A stretch of DNA of 64,000 bases from Pseudomonas sp. BGr12 (GCF_030272895.1 NZ_JALRNF010000031.1:14749-78748), one strand, 5' to 3'; counted from the stretch's first letter, positions 27,886 through 39,038 are shown. Made by a program: numbers and translations. The notes: generated by a model not told the origin, from the letters alone.

Positions 27886-28912
27886 ATGGTCAGTTTCAAT
27901 TCGCAGCCGCTTACGGCTGCCGTGCATATCCGCCTGGTGGGGCTCGGCAAGCAGTACCCGGGGCGCGGGCAGGCGGTTCACGCCTTGCGAGACATCAACC
28001 TGGAGGTGCGCCGTGGCGAGGTGTTCGGCATCATCGGCCGCAGCGGGGCGGGCAAGTCTTCGCTGCTGCGCTCGCTGAACCGCCTGGAAGACCCCAGCCG
28101 TGGCCAGGTGTTGATCGACGGCGAGGATATCGCCGGCTTCGACAAGGCCCGACTGGCGCGCCAGCGTCAGCGCACCGGGATGATCTTCCAGCACTTCAAC
28201 CTGATGGCGGCGAAAACCGTGGGCGAGAATATCGCCCTGCCGCTCAGGCTGGCGGGCATCGGTGCCGCCGAGCGCGAGCGGCGGGTGGCCGAGATGCTGC
28301 AACTGGTGGGCCTGGAGGACAAGCGCGATGCCTGGCCTGCGCAACTGTCCGGCGGGCAGAAGCAGCGGGTCGGGATCGCCCGGGCGCTGGTGCTGCAACC
28401 GGACTTGCTGTTGTGCGACGAGGCCACCTCGGCGCTCGATCCGGAGAGCACCCAGTCGATCCTCGGCTTGCTGCGCGATATCAATCGGCGCCTGAACCTG
28501 ACCATCGTCCTGATCACCCACGAGATGGAAGTGATCCGCGACCTGTGCGACCGCGTGTTGGTGCTGGAGCGGGGCGAGGTGGTGGAGCAGGGCGAGGTGT
28601 GGCAGGTGTTCGGCAATCCGCAGCACGAGGTGACCCGCACCCTGTTGCATACTTCACAGCCGGGTGCCGCCGAGGCGCGGACGTCGAAGGAGCTGCTGCT
28701 CGACCTGCATTACACCGGCGCCAGCGGCCACGAGCCGGAGCTTACCGCCATCACCGCTGCGCTGGGTTACACCACCCGCCTGGTGCAGGGCAGCCTGGAG
28801 CGTATCCAGGGCCGCACCCTCGGCAGCCTGCGTGTTCGGGTGGAGGCGCCGGCCGAGGTGTTTGCCCAGGTGCTGGAGCAGGCGCGCCAGGTGGCCGATC
28901 GCATCGAGCCGG

Positions 28913-28929
<17 letters not shown>
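27886..28929 (+). CDS. metN: Methionine-type ABC transporter ATP-binding protein
   Basis: A 347-residue ATPase with Walker [10 protein letters not shown] (about residue 54), signature [15 protein letters not shown], Walker [13 protein letters not shown], and the C-terminal NIL/ACT-like domain typical of MetN, which senses methionine. The ATG at 27886 has AAGG 7 nt upstream; a TTG at 27871 is less likely. Its 3' end overlaps the convergent sfnR 3' end by 17 bp, so antisense interference is possible. Confidence 0.92.
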
Positions 28930-30013
<1,084 letters not shown>

Positions 30014-30022
30014 GGGCAGGTC

Positions 30023-31213
30023 TCAGGAGTAGAAGGTGGGCGTCGGGCGCGTCTGGTTCAGGGCCCATTCCCCCAGCTCGTGGATCTTGTAATCCACCGG
30101 GTCGTGCAGGGTCTGGGTGCGCAGGTTGCGCCAGTAGCGATCGAAGCGCAGCGAGGCATGGGTAGCCCTGGCACCGGTGACTTCGAACAGGCGGCTGCAC
30201 AGGTCAAGGCCGGTGCGGGTGGCCGCCACCTTGGCGGTGGAGATCGACAGCGCCAGTTGCGCGCGCTCCTCACTGCCGAGGTTATGTTCCTTGCCCCAGG
30301 CCTCGTCGAGCTGGCGGGCGGCGCGTTCGACCAGCAGCCGCACGCCCTCAAGGCCGACCCAGAACTCACCGTAGTGACGCAGGATGTACGGGTCTTCGCT
30401 GACATGCTGGGCCTTGGACTTGAACCAGGGCCGGCCCTCCTTGAGGGTGTACTGGCGGGCTTCTTCCAGGGCGCCTTCGGCGATGCCGAGGAACACATGG
30501 GCAAAGTGCAGTTGCGCGATTAGCGGGCGCAGGCAGGCGAACGGGGTGCTCAACGGGCCTGGGTCGAGCAGCAGTTCCGATTCCTCGACGCGCACCCGTT
30601 CGAAGGTGGCGCTGCCGCTGTCGGTCTGGCGCTGGCCCATGTTGTTCCAGTCGCCATGCAGGGTGATGCCGGAGCGGGCGCTGGGGATAGCGGCGATCAG
30701 CAGCTTGCCGCCGGCGCTTTCGTCCACCGCCGAGGCGATCAGCATTTCCGAGTCGCTGGCGCCGGAGCAGAAGCTCTTCTTGCCGGAGAACTCGCGCCAG
30801 CCATCGAATTTGCGCACCACGGTGCGGGTATCCAGCGGGTTCAGGGCATTGCCCCAGAACCAGTTTTTGCGTGCGGTCTGTTCGAACCAGGGCTGCCACT
30901 GCTCGGGGCGGGCGAACAGGCGCACGGTGGCCAGCATCAGGTGCTGGAAGCCGAAGACATGGGCGATGGAGCTGTCGACCTTGGCGAACTCGCGGACGAT
31001 GTCCAGGGTCTCGCTCCAGCTGGCGCCCAGGCCGCCGAACTGGCGGGGAATGCTCAGGGCGAGCAGGCCGCTCTGGCGCAGGGCATCGCGCTCGGCCTTC
31101 GGCGTGCCGCCACGCTCGTCGCGTTCGGCGGCGGTTTCGGCGAAGTCGGCGGCCAACTTGCGGGCGGTTTGCAGCGGGCTGAGTACAGCGGCTTGCGGGT
31201 GGAGTGCGTTCAC
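30023..31213 (-). CDS. msuC: MsuC/SfnB-family flavin monooxygenase (methanesulfinate step)
   Basis: A 396-residue acyl-CoA-dehydrogenase-fold flavoprotein. Key blocks are ALRQSGLLALSIPRQFGGLGASW, FWGNALNPLDTR, and the terminal LRFDRYWRNLRTQTLHDPVDYKIHELG. MsuC converts methanesulfinate to methanesulfonate with FMNH2 from MsuE, feeding MsuD. The GTG at 31213 has GAGGAA 8 nt upstream and gives the right N-terminus; the longer frame to 31285 is rejected. It lies 43 nt behind msuD. Confidence 0.88.
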   Translation of the reverse strand: MNALHPQAAVLSPLQTARKLAADFAETAAERDERGGTPKAERDALRQSGLLALSIPRQFGGLGASWSETLDIVREFAKVDSSIAHVFGFQHLMLATVRLFARPEQWQPWFEQTARKNWFWGNALNPLDTRTVVRKFDGWREFSGKKSFCSGASDSEMLIASAVDESAGGKLLIAAIPSARSGITLHGDWNNMGQRQTDSGSATFERVRVEESELLLDPGPLSTPFACLRPLIAQLHFAHVFLGIAEGALEEARQYTLKEGRPWFKSKAQHVSEDPYILRHYGEFWVGLEGVRLLVERAARQLDEAWGKEHNLGSEERAQLALSISTAKVAATRTGLDLCSRLFEVTGARATHASLRFDRYWRNLRTQTLHDPVDYKIHELGEWALNQTRPTPTFYS

Positions 31214-31256
31214 ACGGGGTTCCTCGATGGTCCTGGGTGGGCTGACGGGTGGTGGC

Positions 31257-32402
31257 TCATGCCGGCTGCGCTTGCGGCAGCACATCGTTGGCGATCATTT
31301 CGCCGAACGGCCCGGTGAGGTTGGTCACGCCGCGTCCGGCCAGGCTTCGGTAGGGTTCCGGCAACAGCGGGAAGACCAGCTCGGCGAAGCGGTAGGCCTC
31401 TTCCAGGTGCGGGTAGCCGGAGAAGATGAAGCTGTCGATGCCCAGGTCCGCGTACTCCTTGATACGCGCCGCCACCTGCTGCGGGTCGCCGACCAGCGCG
31501 GTACCGGCACCACCCCGCACCAGGCCGACCCCGGCCCACAGGTTGGGGGCGATTTCCAGCTGGTCGCGCCGACCTCCGTGCAGGGCGGCCATGCGCCGCT
31601 GGCCTTCGGAATCGAAGCGGGCGAAGGACTGCTGGGCGGCGGCGATGGTGTCGTCGGAGATCGACGCGATCAGGCGGTCGGCGGCCTGCCAGGCTTCTTC
31701 GGCGGTCTCGCGCACGATCACATGCAGGCGGATGCCGAACTTCACCGTGCGCCCGTGTTTGGCGGCGCGGGCGCGCACATCGGCGATCTTTTCGGCGACG
31801 GCGGCGGGCGGCTCGCCCCAGGTCAGGTAGACATCCAGCTGCTCTGCGGCCAGTTCATGGGCGGCCTCGGACGAGCCGCCGAAGTACAGCGGTGGGTAAG
31901 GCTTCTGCACCGGCGGGTAGAGCGCCTTGGCGTTCTGCACCTTGAAGTGCTTGCCCTCGAAATCCACCGCCTCGCCCTGCAACACGCGGCGCCAGATGCG
32001 CAGGAATTCGTCGCTGACCTCGTAGCGTTCGCTGTGGCTCAAGTGAATGCCGTCGCCACGGTTCTCGTCCGGGTCGCCGCCGGTCACCACGTTGATCAGC
32101 AGGCGCCCACCGGACAGCCGGTCGAGGGTCGCGCTCATGCGTGCCGATACCGTCGGCGAGATGATCCCCGGGCGGATCGCCACCAGAAAACGCAAGCGCT
32201 CGGTCAGCGGCGCCAGCGCCGAGGCGACCACCCAGGAGTCCTCGCAGGAGCGTCCGGTGGGAATCAGCACGCCGTAGTAGCCGAGGCCGTCGGCGGCCTG
32301 GGCGATCTGTTTGAGGTAGTTGAGGCTGACCGGGCGCGCGCCTTCGCTGGTGCCGAGAAAATGGCCATCGCCATGGGTGGGCAGGAACCAGAATACATTC
32401 AT
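31257..32402 (-). CDS. msuD: FMNH2-dependent alkane-/methanesulfonate monooxygenase
   Basis: A 381-residue SsuD/MsuD-type luciferase-like enzyme releasing sulfite and aldehyde from sulfonates. Family blocks are [40 protein letters not shown] (near the N-terminus), [17 protein letters not shown], and [25 protein letters not shown]. It lies between the reductase msuE (11 nt upstream) and msuC. Distinction from SsuD is by operon context (no ssuE/ssuB next to it). Confidence 0.93.
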   Translation of the reverse strand: MNVFWFLPTHGDGHFLGTSEGARPVSLNYLKQIAQAADGLGYYGVLIPTGRSCEDSWVVASALAPLTERLRFLVAIRPGIISPTVSARMSATLDRLSGGRLLINVVTGGDPDENRGDGIHLSHSERYEVSDEFLRIWRRVLQGEAVDFEGKHFKVQNAKALYPPVQKPYPPLYFGGSSEAAHELAAEQLDVYLTWGEPPAAVAEKIADVRARAAKHGRTVKFGIRLHVIVRETAEEAWQAADRLIASISDDTIAAAQQSFARFDSEGQRRMAALHGGRRDQLEIAPNLWAGVGLVRGGAGTALVGDPQQVAARIKEYADLGIDSFIFSGYPHLEEAYRFAELVFPLLPEPYRSLAGRGVTNLTGPFGEMIANDVLPQAQPA

Positions 32403-32413
32403 CGTGTAGCTCC

Positions 32414-32977
32414 TCAGGCGATCTTGCGCAGGCTGTGCGCGTGGTTGGCGAACAGCGGCAGGGCGCGCTCGGCGGCCAGGCGTATGCGGGCTTGCAGGGT
32501 GTCGCTGCTGACCTGGTAGTCGCGCAGGTCGCTTTCACTGGCATACACACCAATGGGCAGGGTCAGCGACTGGAAGAAACTGAACAGCGGGCGCAGCTGG
32601 TGATCGATGACCAGCGCGTGCAACGGGCTGCCACCGTTGGCCACGAGCAATACCGGGGTGTCGACCAGGCTGTGCTGGCCCACCAGGTCGAACAGGTGCT
32701 TGAGCAGGCCGGGGTAGGAGCCGCGGTAGACCGGTGAGGCGACGATCAAGAGGTCTGCGTTCTCGATGGTTTGCAGCTGTTGCTCCACCTCATCGGGCAG
32801 CTCATTACGCGACATCGCATTGCCCAAGGGGCGGGCGATCTCGCTGAGCTCGACGATGTGGGCATCGATGTTCAGGTGGTTGCCCAGTTCGGCAACGATG
32901 GCCTGGGTCAGGGCCAGGGTACGGGAAGGGCGATAGGCGCCGCCGGAAACGGCGACCACCTTGAGTGCAGCAGTCAT
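32414..32977 (-). CDS. msuE: NADH-dependent FMN reductase for methanesulfonate utilisation
   Basis: A 187-residue flavodoxin-like NADPH/NADH:FMN reductase of the MsuE/SsuE family. It has [22 protein letters not shown] (residues 6-27), [26 protein letters not shown] in the middle, and LPLFANHAH near the end. It supplies FMNH2 to MsuD, MsuC and possibly the SfnB-like enzymes. The ATG at 32977 with AGGA upstream is chosen. It is the first gene of the operon. Confidence 0.92.
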   Translation of the reverse strand: MTAALKVVAVSGGAYRPSRTLALTQAIVAELGNHLNIDAHIVELSEIARPLGNAMSRNELPDEVEQQLQTIENADLLIVASPVYRGSYPGLLKHLFDLVGQHSLVDTPVLLVANGGSPLHALVIDHQLRPLFSFFQSLTLPIGVYASESDLRDYQVSSDTLQARIRLAAERALPLFANHAHSLRKIA

Positions 32978-33347
32978 GTTCAAGTCCTGTGGTGATGCTC
33001 TGCGAGCAGAGCGGTACACAGGCTTGAGCAAAGGCTGTACCACACTTGAAGGCCCCGTTTTACGGGGGTTCTGGCTGTTTTTTACGCCTTGCGCTGTTGC
33101 TGCGGGAGGTGTTTTGTTGCATGGCTGTTGCCAGGGCAACAGTTGCTGGGCGAACAGTGAGGGATGGTGTTGGCCGGGAGACATGATTCGATTCGCACAG
33201 CGGTATGAATGTGCGACCGTTATACGGAGGGCTGCTTATTCCGTAAAAGAATCAATAAAAATATAATACTGCCTTTTTTGAATATGAGGGCTGGACCTGT
33301 TCCTGGTTGCGAAAGCCGGTCCAGTCCTCGAAGGGGAGATGCCTATG
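32978..33347 (-). promoter_or_regulatory. msuE upstream region with palindromes
   Basis: About 370 nt, AT-rich near 33240-33280, without a supported gene. It holds a perfect 8-bp inverted repeat CTGTTGCC-AG-GGCAACAG at 33125-33142 and a hairpin CCCCG-TTTTA-CGGGG at 33053-33067, both in the msu leader or promoter. CysB control is expected for msu genes from the literature. I cannot assign either palindrome to a specific protein. Confidence 0.4.
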
Positions 33348-33551
33348 TCAGATCGCTGCGCTGATCAGGTCGATATTTCTGTCTTGAGCGTCCATAAGAA
33401 AGTGCAGCGGCAGGTGGTGTGGCGTGTCCATGGTGCAAACGTCAAAACTTCCTACAACCAGTGGCTGCCGTTCTAGTGGCGCGACCGATTCTTCCGCCAG
33501 CCTTTTGACCATTCGCGCGTGGTTCATTGCGATTTCACTGAGCGTTGACAC
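33348..33551 (-). CDS. Small hypothetical protein, 67 aa
   Basis: A 67-residue protein starting at GTG (33551) with GGAG 8 nt upstream: STLSEIAMNHARMVKRLAEESVAPLERQPLVVGS... It has a basic helix followed by short strands and ends DRNIDLISAAI. No recognised family. The ribosome site and codon use support it as real. Confidence 0.5.
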   Translation of the reverse strand: MSTLSEIAMNHARMVKRLAEESVAPLERQPLVVGSFDVCTMDTPHHLPLHFLMDAQDRNIDLISAAI

Positions 33552-33790
33552 GTTACATCTCCGATAACTGGGCAGGCGTCGCTGGGGCGCCCCTTTGAAC
33601 GATAATTTTGGCCGCTGCCGCGTCAGAATTTCGTCTTTCCGGGGCTGCTGGGGCCGGCTTGTGCAATTGATACGCCAGAGGGTGGCGAGAAATGGGGTGT
33701 GGGGTTCTCAAGGCGACGAGTGGTGGAGTGGCGTTTGGCCAGGGCACCGTGGCGCGGCCATCGCCGGCTTCGCCAGCTCCCACAATGACC

Positions 33791-33928
33791 TGTGCCTGAC
33801 TACCTTTCCAAGGCAGACCCGAAGTCCTGTGGGAGCTGTGCCTGATTAGCTTTCCAAGGCAGACCCGAAGTCCTGTGGGAGCTGTGCCTGATTAGCTTTC
33901 CAAGGTAGACCTGAAACCCTGTGGGAGC
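33791..33928. repeat. Three tandem copies of a 46-bp unit
   Basis: Units start at 33791, 33837 and 33883 (TGTGCCTGA...), each 46 bp with a few substitutions. Each ends in the CCTGTGGGAGCTG REP-associated sequence. The first two are nearly identical and the third has diverged. The array lies in the 432-nt gap (33552-33984), which otherwise holds REP fragments and no supported gene. Confidence 0.85.
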
Positions 33929-33984
33929 TGGCAACGCCAGCGATGCCGGCGCCGCGCAGCACCTGACACCGCGGCATCCGGCGA

Positions 33985-36195
33985 CTAGAACGCCAAGGTA
34001 AACCCGGCATACAAGGTCCGGCTCAGTTCAATGTAATCGGCATCCCGCGCAGCCGAGTCGCGATCGCTGTCGCCCAGGTTCTTCACCCCGGCGTTCAGGC
34101 TCAGTTGCGGGGTCAGTTGGTACTGGCTGCCAAGGTTGACCAGGTGATAGGCGGCGCTGTCCACGTCCTGGTTGCTGATGGTGTTACGCAGCACCTGGCT
34201 GCCGATGTACTGGTAACCCAGCTGCGCCTGCCAGCGTGGCGTGAGTTGCCAGTTCAGGTCGGCGTTGGCGGTGTGTTTGGGCACCTGGCGCAGTTCTTCG
34301 CCGGTGTCGCGGTCTTCGGCCTCGGTCAGGGTGTAGTTGGCGCTCAGTTTCAGGGTCTCGCTCAGTTGTGCGCTGGACAGCAGTTCGACGCCTCGGGTTC
34401 GGGCGCTGCTGACGTTGTAGTAGGTCAGTACGGCGGGCATGTGCCCAGGACGCCAGCCGTCGGCCAGGATCATGTCCTTGATGTCGTTGTAGAACAGGTT
34501 GGCGCCCAGTTCGAGGGTTTCGCTCTGGTAGAGGGTGCCGATTTCGTAGGCGGTTGCGGTTTCCGGTTTCAGCTCCGGGTTGCCGGCCACCACGCAGCGG
34601 CCGCGGCAGGCGGGGATGGCGTAGCTGGGGTCGGCCTGGCTGATGCTCGGGGCCTTGAAGGCCTTGCCCACGCCGCCCTTGATCACCCAGTCGTCGGTCA
34701 GCGAGTAGACCGCATAGGCCCGCGGGCTGAATTCGGAACCGAATGTCTTGTGGTCGTCCAGGCGCCCGCCCAGGGTCAGGCGCAGGTCGCCCAGGGCGAT
34801 TTCGTCCTGCAGGTAGAGGGCGCGCTGAAAGTCGGTGGCGTCGCCGTCGAGGTTCTGGTTGTGTTCGAGCAGGGTGTGGCGGTATTCGGCACCGGCGGTC
34901 AGCAGGTGGTTGCCCAGGTCGCCGCTGATCTGGCCATCCACGGTCTGGTTGCGCTGGCGCACATCGCCGGCCACGCCGCGCAGGGCAGTGGTCAGTTGCG
35001 AGTCATCGCTCAGGTTCACTTGTTCGTGGTAGTAGCGCAGCCGGGTGTTGGCCCGCTCCAGCTGGGCGTTGTGGGTCAGGCCGAAGGTGTAGCGCTCCAT
35101 TTCCTGCTGGTTGCGCGGAAAGTTGACGTTGGAGTTGTTCCACACGCCATCGCGTTGATCGTTGCGGGCGCTGAAGTCCAGCTCCAGGTCCTGGCTGTCG
35201 TCGATCAGCCAGTTCAGGTTGGACATCACTGCCCAGTTCTGGCGCTGTTCGCGGGCATGGGCGCGGTCGTCGGTGGTCATGCTGGATTTCCACGCGGCCT
35301 GGTCGCTGGCGTCGAGCACCAGGTTGCCGAGCAGGCGATCCTCGATCAGCGGTCCGGCGCTATAGAGCGAGCTGTGGTTGATGTCGCCGCCGTCGCCGGA
35401 GGGGGTGTGCTGGTAGCTGTAGCTCAGTGCACCTTCGGCTTCGTTGCCGGGACGGCGCAGGATGACGTTGATCACGCCGCCCATGGCATCGGCCCCGTAC
35501 AGCGACGACATCGGGCCACGGATGACTTCGATACGCTCCACTGCGCTCAGCGGAATCGCCGACAGGTCGAAGTCGTTGGCGTAGTTGCTGGTCAGGGCAT
35601 CGCGCGAGTTGATCCGCCGACCGTTGACCAGCAGCAGGGTGTAGTCGGAGTCCAGGCCACGCATCTTGATCTTGTGGCGGCCGAAGGTGGAGGATGCGGC
35701 GATGCTGACGCCCGGCACCTTGGCGACTGCTTCGCTGAGGTCCAGCGCCTGCATCTGTTGCAGTTGCTCGCGGCTGATCACGCTGACGCTGGCCGGGGCG
35801 GTGAGTTCGCTGTGGCGGGTCTGGCTGGCGGTGATGACCATGTTGTCCAGGCTCAGGGGGCTGCCTGCCATGGTTGCGGCCAAGGCCCAGATCCCGGGCT
35901 GGACTTCACGTGCCTGCAGCCCGCTGCCTTGCAGCAGATGATCCAGCGCCTGGCCCACGTTGTACTCGCCCTGCAGGGCGGGCGCCCGTTTGCCGGCGAC
36001 CAGGGCCGGGTCCATCGGCAGGGTGATGCCGGCCTGGCGGGCAACCTGGCTGAGGGCATCCTCCAGCGACGCACCGGGCAGGTGGTAGCTGTGCGTGCTG
36101 CTGTCTGCCCAGGCGCCCGTGGCAGGCAGGGACAGTGCGCCGCCCGCAAGAACAGCGTGCAGCACGAGCGCGAGGCGGTGTTTACGGTGAGGCAT
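33985..36195 (-). CDS. TonB-dependent outer-membrane receptor with signalling domain
   Basis: A 736-residue receptor. It has a signal peptide, then an N-terminal STN/secretin-like signalling domain (YHLPGASLEDALSQVARQAGITL, about 37-90), the plug (HSELTAPASVSVISREQLQQMQALDLSEAVAKVPGVSI), and a FepA/CirA-like beta-barrel ending in the TonB-type aromatic residue (LYAGFTLAF). The STN domain and the FecR/FecI genes 85 nt upstream indicate cell-surface signalling. The ligand, likely a ferric siderophore or other iron carrier, is not identified. Confidence 0.9.
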   Translation of the reverse strand: MPHRKHRLALVLHAVLAGGALSLPATGAWADSSTHSYHLPGASLEDALSQVARQAGITLPMDPALVAGKRAPALQGEYNVGQALDHLLQGSGLQAREVQPGIWALAATMAGSPLSLDNMVITASQTRHSELTAPASVSVISREQLQQMQALDLSEAVAKVPGVSIAASSTFGRHKIKMRGLDSDYTLLLVNGRRINSRDALTSNYANDFDLSAIPLSAVERIEVIRGPMSSLYGADAMGGVINVILRRPGNEAEGALSYSYQHTPSGDGGDINHSSLYSAGPLIEDRLLGNLVLDASDQAAWKSSMTTDDRAHAREQRQNWAVMSNLNWLIDDSQDLELDFSARNDQRDGVWNNSNVNFPRNQQEMERYTFGLTHNAQLERANTRLRYYHEQVNLSDDSQLTTALRGVAGDVRQRNQTVDGQISGDLGNHLLTAGAEYRHTLLEHNQNLDGDATDFQRALYLQDEIALGDLRLTLGGRLDDHKTFGSEFSPRAYAVYSLTDDWVIKGGVGKAFKAPSISQADPSYAIPACRGRCVVAGNPELKPETATAYEIGTLYQSETLELGANLFYNDIKDMILADGWRPGHMPAVLTYYNVSSARTRGVELLSSAQLSETLKLSANYTLTEAEDRDTGEELRQVPKHTANADLNWQLTPRWQAQLGYQYIGSQVLRNTISNQDVDSAAYHLVNLGSQYQLTPQLSLNAGVKNLGDSDRDSAARDADYIELSRTLYAGFTLAF

Positions 36196-36280
36196 GAACG
36201 TGAAGCTCCTTCGACAAGCAGATGTTTTTCTCTTATGTCGAAGCGCGCGGCAAAACCCGTAACGACCTAGGTAAAAAAAT

Positions 36281-37219
36281 TCAGGCGGGCACGATACGGG
36301 CCCACAGGCGCGACAGGCGCTGGGTTTTCACCGGCAACGAGGCACCCAGCGCATCCAGGGTCCGCTCGATGTCATCCAGCTGGAACACCCCGGAAACCGG
36401 CAGGCTGGCGATGTCGTCCGCGCACTGCAGCCAGCCGCTGCGGTAGCGCGCCAGTTCATCGACCAGTTGCGCCAGGGGCATGCGCTTGACCACCAGTTGT
36501 CCGTCAATCCAGGTGCCTGGGGCCAGGTGGTCGTCGCGCAGCGGCCGGCGACCGTCGGCACCGATCAGCCAGCGTTGTCCTGCGGTGAGGCGGGCAACCG
36601 GATGGTGGGCGAACTGCACGTCGGCGCTGCCCTCCAGCATGTCCAGGCGATGGTGCTCGCCCTGGCGCTGGAGGTCGAAGCGACTGTCCCGGGTAATCAG
36701 CCGCAGTTCGCCGCTGCGCACCAGCAGGGGGGCAAGCTCGCCGGCGTGGTGGGCGATCTGGATCTGCCCGCGCTGCAGCGCAATGTGCGGGGGCTGCGAA
36801 GACGTTGAGCGGTCCACCGCACTGTCGGTGTTGAGCCACATGCGCGTGTGATCGGTCAGGGCAATGCTGCTGCGCTGGCCGATGGCGGTGCTGTAGTCGG
36901 CGCTGCGGAAATTGGAAGAGTCCAGCACCAACCAGCCAGCACTGACCAGGCCCAGCAGCTTGAGCGTCTGGCGCCTGGAGACGCTGGCGCGGCCGGCGCC
37001 CTCCAGGGTCTGGCGGGCTATGCGGGCCTGCGGCGTCGGCATTTCGAGCAATCGCTCACTGGCCTGCAGGGCTTGCCAGGCCGCCTCGTGCCGGGGATCG
37101 GCGGAGCGCCAGCGGGCGCAGGCCTGCCAGAGTTCCTCGGGGGCTTCACCCGAGCGCAGGCGCACCATCCAGTCGATGGCTTGCGCCAGTTCGTCTTCGT
37201 GGACCTGGTGCGCGCTCAT
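36281..37219 (-). CDS. FecR-family anti-sigma factor
   Basis: A 312-residue inner-membrane regulator. The cytoplasmic N-terminus (DELAQAIDWMVRLRSGEAPEELWQACARWRSADPRHEAAWQALQ) carries the conserved WL/WQ motif that binds the sigma factor. One transmembrane segment (LKLLGLVSAGWLVL, about 95-108) is followed by the periplasmic FecR domain (ALTDHTRMWLNTDSAVDR). It relays the state of the TonB receptor to the sigma factor. It overlaps the sigma gene stop by 4 bp. Confidence 0.92.
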   Translation of the reverse strand: MSAHQVHEDELAQAIDWMVRLRSGEAPEELWQACARWRSADPRHEAAWQALQASERLLEMPTPQARIARQTLEGAGRASVSRRQTLKLLGLVSAGWLVLDSSNFRSADYSTAIGQRSSIALTDHTRMWLNTDSAVDRSTSSQPPHIALQRGQIQIAHHAGELAPLLVRSGELRLITRDSRFDLQRQGEHHRLDMLEGSADVQFAHHPVARLTAGQRWLIGADGRRPLRDDHLAPGTWIDGQLVVKRMPLAQLVDELARYRSGWLQCADDIASLPVSGVFQLDDIERTLDALGASLPVKTQRLSRLWARIVPA

Positions 37220-37731
37220 GACAAACAGGCCCGGTAGCAGTGGTGCATCGCCGTTGCCATGTACTTTTCGACCGAGCTCAGGCTGACCCCCAGATGCCGG
37301 GCGATGTCGCGGTAGGGCAGGCCTTCCAGGCGCGACAACAGGTAGGCACTGCGCACCTTGGCCGGCAGGCCATCGAGCAGGGCATCGATGCGCATCAGGG
37401 TTTCGAGCAACTGCAGGCGTTCTTCGGGCGACACCTCGAACGCCTCGCCCTGGCAGGCCAGCACCTGGAGATACGCCTGTTCGAGGCGGTGCCGGCGCAG
37501 GCGATCGACCATCAGGCCCTTGGCGACGATGGTCAACCAGGCCCTGGGTTGCTGCAACCGATCGGGGGCCTCTGGCCGGCCGATCAGTTGCAGGAAGGTG
37601 TCTTGCATCAGGTCGGCAGCGCTCTCGCGATGCTGCAGGCGCTTGCGCAGCCAGTTCAGTAGCCAGGCATGGTGATCGGCGTAGAGGTCGTGCAGAACCT
37701 GGCGACGCGCGGTGGAAAGGGCTAGGGGCAC
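37216..37731 (-). CDS. FecI-family ECF sigma factor
   Basis: A 171-residue ECF sigma factor: region 2 (LLNWLRKRLQHRESAADLMQDTFLQLIGR, 24-51) and region 4 (ERLQLLETLMRIDALLDGLPAKVRSAYLLSRLEGLPYRDIARHLGVSLSSVEKYMATA). It starts at GTG (37731) with GGAG 5 nt upstream. It should transcribe the downstream TonB receptor gene when released by the FecR-type protein. Confidence 0.93.
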   Translation of the reverse strand: MPLALSTARRQVLHDLYADHHAWLLNWLRKRLQHRESAADLMQDTFLQLIGRPEAPDRLQQPRAWLTIVAKGLMVDRLRRHRLEQAYLQVLACQGEAFEVSPEERLQLLETLMRIDALLDGLPAKVRSAYLLSRLEGLPYRDIARHLGVSLSSVEKYMATAMHHCYRACLS

Positions 37732-37985
37732 CTAAACTCCTTGGTGCAGATGTACTAATGTAAACAAGTCTCATTATGAGGCTTGCGGCCATGCCTTGTC
37801 CAAGGTTCTGCTCTGGCATTGTGCGGGTGGCACGTGACTGGACTGTCCTGTGCGCGTACGGGCAGGTTGATCGTTCACCAGATAGAACACAGTAGGTGAT
37901 CTGTCAGGGCTAGCGGGGTTGCTGTTGCAAATTTAAGGTTCGCGGTTTCTACGGCCCGCGCTGTTCGGGATGAGGGGAGATCGGG

Positions 37986-38912
37986 ATGAAACCAGTTGGA
38001 TTACCCGCCGCGCTGCTGTCGCTGGCCTCGGCCCTGGGCTGCGCCAGTGCCATGGCCGACGCCGTCAGCTTGCCGCCGTTGCCTTTGGGTAACACCAGCT
38101 TCATGGATGGCGTGGTGCTGCCCGGTAAGCTGTTCGAGCTGCCGATCCAGTCCTACCGCTCCGACGACGCCACCGATCACCGCGGCAATGCGCTGCCCGG
38201 GCGGCAGCAGGTGCGCAGCACCACGGTGCTGCCGCACCTGGCCTATATCAGTGCCGAGACCTTTCTGGGCGCGCACTATGGCGCGGAAGTCCTGCTGCCG
38301 CTGGTGCGCCTGGAGCTGGATATCGACGGCGGCCCCGAGGGCACCCGCACCCGCCAGGGTGATCTGGTCTTCAGCCCGATGCTGCTGCAGTGGGCGCCGG
38401 TGTCGCTGTTCGGTCGACCGTACTGGCAGCGCCTCAATCTGGTGATCACGGCGCCCACCGGCGACTACGACCCTGACGCCAGCATCAATGTCGGTAGCAA
38501 CCTCTGGGTGGTCAGTCCGCATTACGCCTTTACCTGGGAGTTGACCGATCGCCTGGAGGTCAGCGGCCGCTTGCACTATGCATGGTCCAGTCGCAACAAC
38601 GACCCGGCGGCCCATTTGCAGGCCGACAGCATTCAGCCGGGGGAGGCGGTGCACAGTAATTTCTCGGTGTCCTATGCGCTGGACGATGCCTGGCGAGTGG
38701 GGGTGGCGGGCTATCACCTGGAGCAGGTCAGCGCCGACCGGATCGATGGGCATCGTCAGTCCGACTCCAAGGAGCGGGTGCTGGGGCTGGGGCCGGGGGT
38801 GATGTACCGCCACGGCAAGCAGGCGTTTTTCGCCAACTACTATGTCGAGCAGGGGGCCAGGAATCGCTCGGAAGGCAATCAGTTGACCTTGCGCTACCTG
38901 TTGCCGTTCTAG
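37986..38912 (+). CDS. Outer-membrane protein of the phenol-degradation (MetA-like) transporter family
   Basis: A 308-residue protein with a signal peptide (cleaved after AMA) and a beta-rich barrel ending in LRYLLPF. Blocks such as LVITAPTGDYDPDASINVGSNLWVVSPHYAFTWEL are typical of the Phenol_MetA_deg family, found next to aromatic catabolism genes. It may help entry of a hydrophobic substrate. It stands alone with GGGGAGA before the ATG. Confidence 0.8.
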   Translation: MKPVGLPAALLSLASALGCASAMADAVSLPPLPLGNTSFMDGVVLPGKLFELPIQSYRSDDATDHRGNALPGRQQVRSTTVLPHLAYISAETFLGAHYGAEVLLPLVRLELDIDGGPEGTRTRQGDLVFSPMLLQWAPVSLFGRPYWQRLNLVITAPTGDYDPDASINVGSNLWVVSPHYAFTWELTDRLEVSGRLHYAWSSRNNDPAAHLQADSIQPGEAVHSNFSVSYALDDAWRVGVAGYHLEQVSADRIDGHRQSDSKERVLGLGPGVMYRHGKQAFFANYYVEQGARNRSEGNQLTLRYLLPF

Positions 38913-39038
38913 GGTGGATGGACGACCTGCGGTCATGTCCCGGGTCGGGCTGTCTCCTAGTATGACTAAGTCCCGTAGCGCACATGAGCGGCGAGGTCGA
39001 TCCCGCCAGCGTGCAGCCAGAGAGCAGAGGAGCCCGCA

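Noticed and set aside
31214..31285. Longer msuC starting at 31285
   Set aside because: The extension is not family-like. GTG 31213 has a good ribosome site and gives the expected N-terminus.
33308..33322. Minus-strand sigma-54-like site for msuE (GC-N10-CC)
   Set aside because: Only partial match to the -24/-12 consensus and about 330 nt from the gene. The CysB-type promoter known for msu genes is more likely.
33791..33928. 46-bp repeats considered as CRISPR or iterons
   Set aside because: Direct tandem copies without unique spacers and with REP-like content. No replication gene nearby.
37201..37220. Possible frameshift between the sigma factor and anti-sigma factor genes
   Set aside because: The ATGA overlap is a normal coupling arrangement; both proteins are complete.
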